Shown: positions 11,477 through 23,349 of the stretch, piece by piece
Numbering within the stretch: the first letter of the stretch is position 1
Layout: each line of letters opens with the position of its first letter
Source: Corylus avellana
Lineage: Eukaryota > Streptophyta > Magnoliopsida > Fagales > Betulaceae
Assembly (NCBI RefSeq): GCF_901000735.1
Contig: NC_081543.1
Coordinates: forward strand, 20,665,515-20,729,514
Length of the DNA: 64,000 bases
Reading direction: 5' to 3'
Made by a program: the position numbers and the translations under genes
Notes under the pieces: model-generated
Told to the model about the DNA's origin: nothing
Databases searched by the model: none
Seen by the model: only the letters and a program-made list of their open reading frames with translations

Positions 11477-13883
11477 TGTTGTGCAAATTTATTTAACTCG
11501 CAAGTGCACGAATCAATTGTAGTTAATGGATTGCAAGTGCGAGGTCGAACCCACAGGGAATTGTATTCTTGAAAGCAATTTTAAATCTAAATTAATTAAA
11601 TCCTAATCTAGTTCCAAATTTTTGAGAGATTTTTCTGTTTGAATAAAAAAAAACAAAAGCATGAGCAATTTAAAGTGATTGAAATCTTATGACGAAACAC
11701 TAAAGTTTCAGAATCTACACTCACAAATTCATAACAACATAATTTCATGATCTATAATATTCCCCAAAGTTCTCACATATAAATCTTAAGTTTTTTTTAC
11801 TATTGCTTCAAAGAATTAATCAAAAGGGAAAATTACACTTTACCCCCCTAAAGTTGTCAGCGATTTGCAATTCCGCCTCCAAAGTTTCAATTTTTGCAAT
11901 CCACCCCCCTAAAGTTTCAATTTTTTGCAATTCAGGCAATCCGTCAGTCAAAGCCGCTTTGACTGACGGAACAGTGATCATGTGCGCCACACGTGATCAC
12001 TGTTGGCCTTTTTGTACCCAAAATACCCTCACCCACACCTTACCCACAGCAAACGGCGTCGTTTGATGCTACTCCTTCGCCAAAGTTCGTTGATGGGTCA
12101 TTGCTCGAAAATTTGCCTTTACCTGCAACAAGATGGAGAGCCCAAATGACGGAATCTCCTGCAACAGATCGAAATCTCCTCCTCTGCCCCCTTTGGCGTT
12201 CAAAGACAAAGTCCCCTTTAACACTAAATTAATTCAAACTTTGAATGTCATTTTCTACAAAATTAATTCAAATTTTAATTATTCATTTTGTTGACAGTCT
12301 TCCTAAAGGGATCGCACAAGTCAATTTGTTGCTTGTATGTTTTGTTTGTTGGTGGCATACAGATCTTCAGGAAAACCATGTGCTACATTTGGATTGGTTA
12401 ATTAAGTCTAAGCTCAAAGAAAGATGTTGGGAGATGAGAGCATCCCAGAAAGCTAACGCGTTGCCCCACGCCTTGTCCTCTTCCATGTGCTTGCCCCACA
12501 CCTTGTTCTCCTCCCACAGACAAGCCAGATCTAAGCAAAGCCAACCAAGTTCGAAGCCAAGTTTTAGGGATTCAACGAACTCCAGCATGGGGGTATTTTG
12601 GGCGTGAGTTGGGTTAGGCGTGCGTGCTTGATGGAAAAGCATGGGGGTATTTTGGGTACAAAAAGGCCAACAGTGATCACGTGTGGCGCACATGATCACT
12701 GTTCCGTCAGTCAAAGCGGCTTTGACTGACGGATTGCCTGAATTGCAAAAAATTGAAACTTTAGGGGGGTGGATTGCAAAAATTGAAACTTTGGAGGCGG
12801 AATTGCAAATCGCTGACAACTTTGGGGGGGTAAACTGTAATTTTTCCTAATCAAAAGATCCCATGTATCCATTCATAACCCAAATCACAAAAGAAATCCA
12901 ATATTCGATCAAATCATTAACTGTATCCGTAAATCACAAGAAAATATCCAATCTTTATCAAAACATCAATTATATCCAGAGAATAAATCACAGGGGAAAT
13001 CCAATTTTTAACAAAGAAAACCAAGCAATCAATTATATTGAATAATCTTAAATCATCAAGTGTATCCTTGAATCACAAAAGATATCCAAGTGTTATTCAA
13101 TCCAATTGATTAGAAGTAAAACAATAGAGCAATTAAACCATTAAATTGGGAAATATTACATACATGAAACAAAGTTGTTAATCATAAGTGAGGCTTCATC
13201 TTCAACCTTAGTTGAAGGTTTAGCCTCTCATGTTATTGAAAGACAAAACAAAATTGATTGAATTCATAATGTAAAATCGAGTACTTACAAATAAGAATCA
13301 CAAAGTAGAGATTCAAAAGTTAGGAAAACCTTAAACTCTCTTCTTTCTCCTCTGCAATCTTCAAATTCGTAGCCCCCTCAACTAATCTGATAATTCCCTA
13401 TTTATAGACCTAAAACTTAGGGTTTTACAAGTTGAAATCGGATACAATTCGTCCAGGTTTGTACCATTTAATTACGAGACGATTTTGGAATAGTAACCGT
13501 CCGAATTAGCAAAATCCTATTTCACAATTAATTGTAGTATTTTGAGTTAGCTTTCCAACGCCACTTGAATCACCTCAATCGGATATGTGAGAAAAAAGTT
13601 ATGGTCAAAATACTGAGACGTGTAGAATCTGAATTTGAATCCAATTCGAAATTTTATCCAATCTTATCCTTAATCCGATTTACCCATTTCTTGGATTTGG
13701 TTAAACTTAACCATATCATCTAGGTCTTCTCAAAGTATGTTTTCTTCCAAAAAGTAGTTTTTCTTCAACACCTACAAAATATTAAAAACACAAAACTAAC
13801 ACAGAACATCAGATAATAACACAGCTAAAGGATTAACACAAGTAAATTAAGGGGTCTAAATATGCAATATTTGGCACACATCA
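11477..13883 (-). repeat. Athila-type 5' LTR interrupted by a MULE
   Basis: LTR termini are TGTTGTGC at 11477 and CACACATCA ending at 13883; on the minus strand it begins TGATGTGTGCC. Net of the 1021-bp insertion at 11827-12847 and its duplicated target it is about 1.38 kb. It includes the family core motif (about 13190-13215) and a TATA-like word near 13402. The partner 3' LTR of this element is not recognised in the window. Confidence 0.9.
11827..12847. mobile_element. Mutator-like element with 200-bp terminal inverted repeats
   Basis: Near-identical inverted repeats of about 202 bp (11827-12028 and 12645-12847) begin GGAAAAATTACA / GGAAAATTACAC. They are flanked by the direct duplication TAATCAAAAG (11817-11826 and 12848-12857), which fits the 9-10 bp duplications made by MULEs. 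No transposase is present, so it is non-autonomous. The 616-bp core has higher GC than its surroundings and may be captured host sequence. Each arm holds a near-perfect 29-bp palindrome around GTCAAAGCCGCTTTGAC. The small open frames inside read across arm and core and are not convincing genes. Confidence 0.9.
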
Positions 13884-14581
13884 AAAAGCCAGGTCCATTC
13901 CTAGGCCATGGGAATGCATGGCCCAAGGAGATAATCTCCTTGGGCCATACGGCCATGTCGTGTAGTGGAGGCTAGGGTTTTAGCCCTAGCCATCCACCAC
14001 TCAATAAGAGTCCAGATTGGACTATGTATCCTAATGAAACTTGTCCCACATTGCTTAAATCTGATTCTTTGCCTCCCTGCCATGCCTCTAAATAGAGAGG
14101 AGTCTAGGGTTCTTAAATCATTCAATCAAGTATTATTGATCATAGTTTTCTGAAACTATTTGAAAACTATATTTGTTCTTTGTGTTAACTTACGAATAAC
14201 GAAAGTTTAAGCTTTGAAGAGCCAAGTAAGAGCCCATACTCTCTTGGTTATTATCAGTCATTGGTGACAAGATCTAGAGGTCTCTATATCCCCAAATTCT
14301 TTGTGTTCTTGAAGAAAGAATAATTTGTTCTTCATGTTCTTCAAGAAAGAAAAAATCATTCTTTGTGTTCATGAACAACAAAGAACACGTTCTTGGAGAA
14401 GCAAAAAGAATTTTGCCCAAAGCCAGGAGTGGCCGTTGATATCCAAGTAAGTGTTATTCGTTCTTGAAATTGAATTTTAAATAGCAATGGTTCTTCACAT
14501 GTTCTTCATAAAGGATATTGGCTTGGGATTTTGATTCCTTCCACTGCGCAAATACTTTGATTTACAATCCTATTCCCAACA
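13884..14581 (+). mobile_element. Probable Copia-type LTR, boundaries uncertain
   Basis: The block has features of a plant LTR: TATA-like CTAAATAGAG near 14090, a short leader, a splice-donor-like CAAGTAAGTG near 14444, and a terminus CCTATTCCCAACA ending at 14581. No PBS follows, so it would be a solo or truncated LTR. The left boundary and target duplication were not found. Two hairpins lie at 13920-13946 and 13968-13991. Confidence 0.4.
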
Positions 14582-15605
14582 ATAAAGCAAATAGACACAG
14601 ATATTTTGGTGATGAAGTGGAAACCTTTGAATAACTCTTCAAAACGGAAAACCATATGGGGCAGCCAAACCTAGGGAATCATGCACTATAGAAGAAGGAG
14701 AAATTACAAGTTATTCACACTTACAAAACCTTTGTAGTTGAGCTGATACTAACTTGTCTAGGCAAGTGACCCTTCTTGCCTTCTACCATAGTAGTTCCCC
14801 CAGAACCTCTGGAAATTTCATCTATTGATTCCCCATGACAAAACCTTTGACAGGCTAATTGATTGTCATTGAAGAACAACTTCTTAAACATCAGCAACAC
14901 TCTAAGAGAGATTGAACGCTCACGCTCTAAATATCTAAAAACTCTCTTTTAGCATAATATAGTATTTGCCCCCTTAGTTGCTTAGAAAAGTCATGCTTAG
15001 AAGAGCCATATATATAGGCAGCTAATAATTAAGTTTCCTTGCTGAAAAAGGGAATCCTAATATGGAAAAATCAAGGCAGCGTTTTGACGCTTGAAGGACC
15101 TGCTCGAACGCATCTAGGGTTATACAGAAATCCAAGTGGAAGTTGGAAAACCCTAAAAAGGCAACTGACAACTTGCGTTCGGACATACTAAATCCCCATT
15201 CGGACGCGGCCAGGATAAACATCTATTCTAACACCTCTCATTCGAACCCTCAGCGAATGGCCTTGCGAATAGAGCTCTCTGCTTTTAGCACTAGATGCTG
15301 CATGTTTGAACGAACTACGAACGGCCTTACAAATGGAGCTCTCGACTTTTAGTACTAGTTGCTGCATGTTCGAACGGACTCCGAATGGTTTTTTGAACGG
15401 AGCTCTATGCTTTTAGTACTGGTTACTCCGCGTTCAAATGGGCTACTGCACGTTCAAACAAGAGGGAAAATTCTTACAAGGTTTTGATCATCGAACTTAG
15501 CGAACAAAAATATCTAACAAATAGCAATGCAATAGTGAATCATTGTTTATAAAATGTTAGGCTCACAACTTAATTTTATGAAAAGCATGAAAATAATTTT
15601 AATGA
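14582..15605. other. Repeat-derived intergenic DNA
   Basis: No gene recognised. Sequence such as GATGAAGTGGAAACC resembles retroelement-flanking repeats. The notable content is the 64-bp tandem repeat described separately. It is continuous with 16902 onward across the solo LTR. Confidence 0.5.
15241..15432. repeat. Three tandem copies of a 64-bp repeat
   Basis: Copies at 15241-15304, 15305-15368 and 15369-15432 are each exactly 64 bp. They share GGAGCTCT, CTTTTAGTACTAG and a terminal GCTGCATGTTCGAACG-like word, with point differences. A decayed fourth start follows. Spacing and divergence show an old local duplication. Confidence 0.9.
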
Positions 15606-16901
15606 TGATAAGTGCCAAATATTGCATACTTGGACCCCTTTATTTATATTAGTTAATCTTTTAGCTGTGTCGTTATTTAATATTTTGTGTTAGTTTTGTG
15701 TTTTTAATGTTTTGTAGGTCAATAAGGAAAAACTACAGCTTTAAATGGAAAAATGCAAAGTTTTGAAGAAAGCATACTTTGAAAAGACCTAGATAATGTG
15801 GTTAAGTCTAACCAAATCCAAGAAACGGTTAAATTGGATTAAAGATCAGATTGGACAAAATTTCGAATTTGATTCAAATTCAGATTCTGCGCATGTCTCA
15901 GTATTTTGATCATAACTTTCTGTTCGAATATCGGATTAAAGTGATTCAAATGGCATTGAAAAGCTAGCTCGAAATACTACAATTAGTTGTGAAATTGGAT
16001 TTTCCTAATTCGAACGTTTACTATGCCAAAATCGCCCCACAATTAAAGTACACAAATTTGGATGAATCCTATTCCGATTTCAGACTTCTAGTTTGACTGG
16101 GAGACAGACCTCCGAATTATCTAGATTTAATAAGGCTTTTAGGACTTTCCTAAGCCTATAAATAGACCTCTTTGCATTCAAAAAGGGATAGAATTTCAGA
16201 GAGCAAAATTCTACAGTTTTTCTCTTTTTAGTTTAGGTTTTCTATAGATTTAGGTTTTATTTTTATGTGGAGCTAAATTTCCAACTAAGGTTGGGGATGA
16301 AGCCTCACCGATGAAGAACATCAATACTTTCATGTAAGTCTTTATTTATCTGATTTTATTGGGTCTAATATTTCAATTGTTTTACTTCTTTTCAATGTGT
16401 GGAGTGATTCTTGGATATCCCTTATGATTTGTTATACGGATACATTTGGTGTTTCAATTAAGATTGGATATCTTTTGTGATTTACGGATACATCTGATGA
16501 TTTAATTGATATTGGATTCTTTTTGTGATTTGTGCAATGAATTGATACATGGGATGGTTTTGATTAATTGTTTGAAGCATAGTAAAACATATCTAAGATT
16601 TTAATTGTAAGAACTTCAGATTAATATTGATAAACATGGAAGTATGTTATTATAATTCAGTGAGTGTGAATTCCCAAACCTTAGTATTTTATCTCTTAGT
16701 TTATTTTAATTAGTTTATGTTTGTCTTTTAATTTTTAAAACCAAAATTCAAAACCTTTTTAGAACTAGGTCAGGATTTAATTAGTTTAGATATAAATTGC
16801 TCTTTCAAATATACAAATTTCTATCAGATCGACCTCACACTTGCAATCCATTAAACTACAATCGATTCGTGCACTTGCGAGTTAAATAAATTTGCACAAC
16901 A
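15606..16901 (+). repeat. Solo Athila-type LTR
   Basis: A 1296-bp LTR, TGATAAGTGCC...GCACAACA, with a perfect 5-bp target duplication AATGA (15601-15605 and 16902-16906). TATAAATA lies at 16157-16164, the family core motif at 16281-16310, a splice-donor-like CATGTAAGTC at 16331-16340, and degenerate U5 repeats start at 16411, 16464 and 16512. No internal sequence remains, so the element was removed by LTR-LTR recombination. Confidence 0.95.
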
Positions 16902-17631
16902 AATGACAAAGCATTTTGGTGTTTGTGTGAGAGATTACTTAGCTTGACCGTTCAAATCTAACTTTAGACATACCAAAATGGTCAAACTGCTCGTCTCTAC
17001 AAGTCATACTCTAATATTAGTCAAAAAATTAAGCGAAACCCGAATCCTTTCCTTAAAGCCTAATCATTTACTTCAGCCTAGAACGATCAATCATTCCTTG
17101 GGGAACATTTGATCGTTACATAGTGTGATCATTCGTTGAGATCGTTATGCCCAAGAATGTGTTTTTCCTTATTCCTTGCTACAAGAACCAAACCTATCTC
17201 TTCCCCAAGACTTCTAGAAATTGCAACACTCCTAAAGAGTCTAAACATTATGCATAAACGTTCAAAACGCCTATGATCACAAACACAATTGAAAACTTTA
17301 AAGGTCCTAACTTTTTTTTTTTTTTTTTCATAGTCACATATCTCTTGTTAAACAACGAAGAAAATGTTCTAAGGAGTTGAAAGGTAGGTATTTTAACATT
17401 ACTTTTAAGGCCGAAAAGAAAGCTAATCTGTAAAATTCTAACCTTTCACGCAGGGGCCAAGCTTATCTAGATAAAATACTCAACTTCAAGCCGCTGAGGA
17501 TGTTATGTATTTCTAGGTTTCAAAATTTTAAATTGTGACGAGTGTGATATGATAACTCAACAACCACATTAATTTGTAGGAAAGTCGACGGTAGTCTTAC
17601 CTTTACAATCCAAAAACAATAAACACTTCAT

Positions 17632-17663
<32 letters not shown>

Positions 17664-18659
17664 CAATGAACACACCCGACGACCAGTCGTCCTCGTCCAT
17701 GATAAAATTAGTGCCGATAACATTACTTGCACGTGCATGTCGCTTCAAATGTAAATTGATCCAATTAATTTTATAAGCTGAAAACTTACCCACAAAGCCG
17801 TGGTGGGCACTTTCAAAGATACGTTTATAATCTGATCCATTTTGAGAGATTTTCTGTATTATTTTCCCTTTTCTCCACGCCATTTTCTATGTTTTCTTAA
17901 TTGATTAAACACCTTTTAATTAAATAAAAATAAAAAAATAAATTTGGCATCAAAGCAGTCCCTCTCACTGATGTTACTTGCCTCCAAAAATCATTGTACA
18001 TCAATGAGGTCAGCAAGCATAAGATATCCTTTCGCAAGATTTTCCACAAATCAGAGGCTGGGTTCGTGTATTGCATATGTAAGTTTGATTCCCATCTTGT
18101 CATGCAAATCTAATCGCTTGGAATTTCTTCACATATAGCCTTGTCTAATTGTATGTAAAGCTCGTGGCAGGATCTTACATTGAGTCAATAAAATATTAAT
18201 TTCCATGTGCATGATCGATAAAACTAATATATAGGATAGACCTAGTGATGTAGCTTAAGAGTCAAAGTTAAGCAAGCAGGGACCATCACCTGGATTGGGA
18301 AAAAAAAATGGGATATTTATGTATAGTCAAAAATATTGTTATTTAATTGTCCTCTGTTTGAAATCAATCAATATCAGTTTTTACCATCAAACGATCCATT
18401 GACCATTGAGAGCGAGTATTAATTATAGCTAGAAGATCAAAACACAATGATATATACGTTTTCTATTCCAGCCACATAAATCGCCATATGCAAGAAATTA
18501 AATCACATCAAAGCTGCAGATTTGGAATATCTTTAGTAGAGAGATCATAGGTTTCTATTCAACCATATTTATCCTACAACTCTTCAATTATGATATCAGA
18601 GATTACTTCTTTTTTCATTTCAAGGTGAATTCAAGCCGAGAATATGAAATTATAAGATT
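16902..18659. other. Unassigned intergenic DNA
   Basis: No gene or element identified. It contains T-rich and TA-rich runs (17309-17327; 17633-17660) and short open frames on the minus strand (17569-17883, 17897-18103) whose products I do not recognise and which have no conserved motif. Part of it probably belongs to the Copia element whose gag lies to the right. Confidence 0.5.
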
Positions 18660-19510
18660 ACCTTAGGCACATCCAAGCTGAAGGCAATTCATTTACTTTA
18701 ATTTTACTATAAGTACTCATATCAGCGCTATCCAAGTCTAACATTTTGGGTTTAGAGGAAAAATCTACATACCGATAGGCGAATACTATCCAGGCTAGAG
18801 CATTGACCGGATGTCTTATTATCCTGTCATTTTCATCTTGCAATTTAACAACATGGTTAAGATCAAATAACATAATACCTAGAGAATTATTTTCTACCTT
18901 CAAAGATTTTTCAGTTTTGTAGGCTGAGTCCAACAACCTTTGAAGATAGATGTTCTTCAATGACAGTGACCTTAGAATCAAATCAAGGAGGAAGGGAGCA
19001 TAAAATCTTCTCAATTGTTTTTACTTCAAAGACTTTTTCACCTAGTCCATAAATCGAGTTGACAATATTACTCGGTTGGGTGTAAAACTCCCCAAAAGTT
19101 TCATCTTCCTTCATCTTAATGATTTCAAATCGAGATGTCAACATTTGAAGTTTGGATTTCTTAACTTCCTTCGATCCTTCATGAGTCTTTTCGAGACTAT
19201 CCCAAGCTTCCTTTGAAATCTCGCAATGCATTATGCGACAAAATTCATCTAGAGAAACACAATTGAGAATAACACTAATGCCACTATTGTTCCAATTACT
19301 TTTCTCAACATCATCCTTACTGCATTTATCAATGTCACCGTTAGGTTTAACAAAACCTCTTTCGACAATAAACCAAATATTATCATTCAAGCCTCTCAAA
19401 TAGGCTCTTATACGAACATTCCAATGTGTGTAATCACTTCCATTGAAAATAGAAGGAGCACTTGAAATAGAGGTATTTAGTTCCATGAAAATGGGAGTTA
19501 GAGAACTCAC
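18660..19510 (-). pseudogene. Copia-type gag remnant
   Basis: The best frame is 18983-19510 (175 codons, Met at 19510). The N-terminus has FNGSDYTHWNVRIRAYLRG, the DUF4219-like start of Ty1/Copia gag, followed by the UBN2-type region (CEISKEAWDSLEKTHEG, KKSKLQMLTSRFE, FYTQPSNIVNSI) and EKILCSLPPRFDSKV, where a frame shift breaks it. Remaining gag-like sequence continues to about 18660 in other frames. No zinc knuckle, protease or pol is found further left, so the element is truncated. The primer-binding site lies just upstream at 19541-19554. Confidence 0.8.
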
Positions 19511-19540
19511 TCAAGACATGAGTTCAACAACGAGCAAACC

Positions 19541-20046
19541 CACTCTGATACAAATTGATAAAACATGAGGATCGAAGTTTATTTTTATGAAAATACTTAT
19601 TGAGGAATGATATTGATTTTTGATAATATAATTCTTGTTATTTTATTAATTATTTGCTTGATACAGCTATTTATGGAATAATCCATATTGTGTCTAAATG
19701 AAATAATGGACTGAAAAGCTAGCCATCATAAGGAAAATCTGAGGGTTTGGCTTCTGGTGAGGATGGCAACTCAGTGGATTGTGGGCATAATTGTCCAAAA
19801 AGCCTAATATATAACTAAGTTGGGACAGATTTTATGCTAGTACCAAACACGTAAATCTTTTAGGGAAAGGGACATAACAGACATGAACATGTTGAGAGCC
19901 TTGTAACGAGAGGTCTAAAGAAAGATGATCATAAAAGACAAACTAATTATTCACTACATTGCATATACATACATTCATTTCTTCATTCATATATTCTCGT
20001 TCATTTAGACCTTCAGTCCTTATTTTCATGGAAAAATGATGACTCA
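19541..20046 (-). mobile_element. Copia primer-binding site and part of the 5' LTR
   Basis: On the minus strand 19554-19541 reads TTGTATCAGAGTGG, close to the tRNA-iMet complement TGGTATCAGAGC used by Copia elements. Just beyond it, 19557 (plus-strand TGATAAAACATG) is the likely inner end of the LTR. The LTR continues to 20046, is interrupted by a solo Athila LTR, and resumes at 21391; its outer end was not fixed. Confidence 0.55.
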
Positions 20047-21385
20047 TGTTGTGCAAATTTATTTAACTTGCAAGTGCACGAATCGATTGTAGTTTAATGG
20101 ATTGCAAGTGCAAGGTCGATTCCACAGAGAATTGTATTTTTGAAAGAACAATTTATATCTAAACTAATTAAATCCTAATCTAGTTCCAAAAGGGTTTTGA
20201 TTTTTGAGTTTTGAAAATTAAAGGATAAACATAAACTAAATAAAATAAGTAAATCTAAGGATAAAGGTACTAAGGTTTGGGAATTCACACTCACCAAATC
20301 ATAACAACATACTTTATGTTCATCAATATTAATCCGAAGTTCTCACAAATTAAATCATAGATATGTTTTACTATACTTCAAAGAATTAATCAAAACCATC
20401 CCATGTATCCATTCATTGACCAAATCACAAAAGGAATCCAAATTAAATTGAAACACCAGATGTATCCGTAGAACAAATCACAAAGGATATCCAATTTTTA
20501 TGAGTTAAAAGCCAAGCAATCAATCATATGAAATTATCTCAAATCATCAAATATATCCTTGAATCACAAGAGATATCCAAGAATCACTCCATACAATTGA
20601 TTAGAAGTAAAACAATTGAAATATAAAACCCAATAAAATCAGAATAATAAAAACTTACATAAAAGTATTGATGTTCTTCATTGGTGAGGCTTCATCCCCA
20701 ACCTTAGTTGGGAATTTAGCTCCACATAAAAATAAAATCTAAACCTAAACCTAAACCTAAAGAAAAACTAAACAAAAGAATTTTGCTCTCTGGGATTGTG
20801 TATCTTTTCTTGAATGCAAAGAAGTCTATTTATAAGCTTAGGGAAGTCCTAGAAGCCCAAGTAAACTTAGATAATTCGGAGGTCTGTCTCCCAGTCAAAA
20901 TAGAAGTCTAAAATCGGAATAGGATTCGTCCAGATTTGTGTCCTTTAATTGCGGGGCGATTTTGACATAGTAACTGTACGAATTACGAAACTCCTATTTC
21001 ACAACAAATTGTAGTATTTTGAGCTAACTTTCCAATGCCGTTTGAATCACTTCAATCCGATATTTGAATGGAAAGTTATGGTCAAAATACTAAGATATGT
21101 GCAGAATCTGAATTTGAATCCGATCCAAAATCTTATTCAATCTGAACTTGAATCTGATTTAACCTTTTCTTGGATTTGGTTAGACTTAACCACACAATCT
21201 AGGTCTTCTCAAAGTATGCTTTCTTCCAAACTTCGCATTTTTCCCTTTAAAGCTGCAGTTTTTCTTCATTGACCTACAAAACACTAAAAACACAAAACTA
21301 ACACAAAATATTAAATAATGACACAGCTAAAGGAATAACTAATGTAAATAAAGGGGTCCAAATATGCAATATTTGGCACTTATCA
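20047..21385 (-). repeat. Solo Athila-type LTR
   Basis: A 1339-bp LTR between TGTTGTGC (20047) and CACTTATCA (21385), with a perfect duplication ACTCA at 20042-20046 and 21386-21390. It is inserted in the Copia LTR. A CCTAAA run (about 20740-20760) inside it is a telomere-like triple of CTAAAC and probably slippage. Confidence 0.95.
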
Positions 21386-22016
21386 ACTCACTTATTTGCC
21401 TATGTAAATATGATAATGTCATATTTACATATACTTCGATATAGGGTTTGAAGCAGAGGGCGATGGTCCATGTGCCAGTTTTGATGGTTTGTAAACCATC
21501 TTGTACAAAATTGATGCTTGTCTTTGTGGAGCAAGTCTCATTTATTTTTACTATTATTATATTCTTTTGATTTGTATACACTTGACAAAGTATTATTGTG
21601 TTTGGTTTGGTGCCGCCTGTGGTACATATTTGTTACACTTACGCTCCATTTGTTTAAGTGTTAATTTTTTGTCGTAAAATATTCTTCAGGAAATTTTTTT
21701 TGATAAAAAAAAATTTCCGGCATTTGGCGCACGTACGAAAAATCACAACGATATTTTATATTTTCATTTAATCATATTAACATATAAAATGCAATTTTTA
21801 TTCACAACATAAAAAATACTAATATACAATAATTAAAAAAATCAAACTAAAAATTATGTTTAATTAAAATACACAAATTGACTAACAATAATCATATAAT
21901 TTCAATTTAAGAGAGTCATAAATAACATCCAACAATACATTTTAACTACCCAGAAATATTAACATTAATTCAAATTCAACCACAAAATATTACAATATTT
22001 TTCGCAAGTGCACTAC
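21386..22016. other. Remainder of Copia LTR and MITE-like sequence
   Basis: The first part continues the sequence interrupted at 20046. From about 21645 the words CGCTCCATTTGTTTAAG resemble the start of hAT-type MITEs, followed by AT-rich DNA. No gene is seen. Confidence 0.35.
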
Positions 22017-23231
22017 TGTTGTGAGTTTTAATGTACCCCCAAGCGCACGAGTTGTTCACAATATAGTGTGTGCAAGTGCGAGGTCGAATTCGCAGGGAAT
22101 TACGTCGTGAAAATTGATTTCTATTTAAACTAATCATTTTTGAACCTAGTTCCAAATTTGTGTGATTTTTGTAAATCGAAAATAAACAAACATGAATTGA
22201 AACAAAATGAAATTAAACAATGGATAAAATACAAAGGTATTGGAATCAGCCCTCACAAACTCATAGCAACAACTTTTACGTTCATCAATATTTTCCGACG
22301 TTTCTCCGACATTTCAAACAACACATTTGATGTATGTTATATTTTTACAAAGCAAATGTATCAAAACATCCAATGTATCCGTTTTTTGTACAAATCACAT
22401 AGGATATCCGATTTAGTTCAAAACATCCAATGTATCCATGCTTTGCACAAATCACAAGAGATATCCAAAGTACACCAAAAGATCCGATGTATCCGTTGAA
22501 CTATTTTCCAATATATAACAAATAAAACAAGCAATCAATTAAAAGTGATTAACAATTAATTGAAATAGAAATAGAACAATGAGAAATACGATTCTTATCA
22601 ATGAAAAATATCAATGTACATGAAAATTAACTGTTCCTAATCATCTATGATGCTTCATCCTCAAGTTTAGTTGAATGATTTAGCCTCTATGACTACAAAC
22701 ATCATATAATTGATAAATGACTGCATGAAAACTAAAAACTTACAAAGGGAAACAAATTCAAGGATGCAAATGTTAAAAAAAATGTCAAAATTACACTAAC
22801 CGGCGCCCCTTAGGTGGCTTCTCCCCGTTTCCCTAGAAAACTATGATATTTATAAGCTAATTTTAAGGTTTCAGAGCTTCCAGGTCAGACGAGTGTGCTT
22901 GATCACACACTAGGTGCGCTCAATTGCACTAGTGCAATATCAGCTCTTTTGCGGCGCAACGCATGGGCGCTGCTTGCTTGGGTGTATGCAGGAGTGCGCT
23001 CGAGCACGCCCTTGATGCGCTCGAGCGTGGGTGCCATACGCTCGATCCCATTTCCAGAATTTTACCTTTTCCCGCTTCTTTGCAATTTTCACATTAAGAC
23101 CGCAATTTTCTTTCAACAATTTGCAAAACACTAAGACACCAAAACTAACCAAAACATAAAAAAATAATAAAGTTAAAGGCTTAGCAAATGCAAATTAAGG
23201 GGTCCAAATATGCAATATTTGGCACTCATCA
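22017..23231 (-). repeat. Solo Athila-type LTR (GCTCGAG subfamily)
   Basis: A 1215-bp LTR from TGTTGTGAG to GGCACTCATCA. Flanks are ACTAC (22012-22016) and AATAC (23232-23236), a target duplication with one mismatch, suggesting an older insertion. It contains a cluster of GCTCGAGCG-type words at 22884-23050 in the transcribed part. Confidence 0.85.
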
Positions 23232-23349
23232 AATACCATCCAAGTTAAGTTAATTAGAGCATTCCTAGCAACCTCACCAAATTTTACTCACCAAAATAAC
23301 CAAAGTTACACTTTTCTCTATTTTAACTACCAACTTTTTTAAAGCACCC
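23232..23349. mobile_element. MITE-like fragment, left part
   Basis: GAGCATTCCTAGCAACCTCACC followed by AT-rich sequence looks like one end of a short hAT-type MITE. It is interrupted at CACCC by the next solo LTR and continues at 24645-24741. No paired end was confirmed. Confidence 0.35.

Noticed and set aside
12245..12819. Genes of 120 and 150 codons inside the MULE
   Set aside because: Frames cross from the core into the terminal inverted repeats, and nearly the same peptide is read from both arms; not real genes.
20740..20762. Interstitial telomere repeat
   Set aside because: Only three or four CCTAAA units, not the plant CCCTAAA repeat, and inside an LTR where other copies have one or two units.
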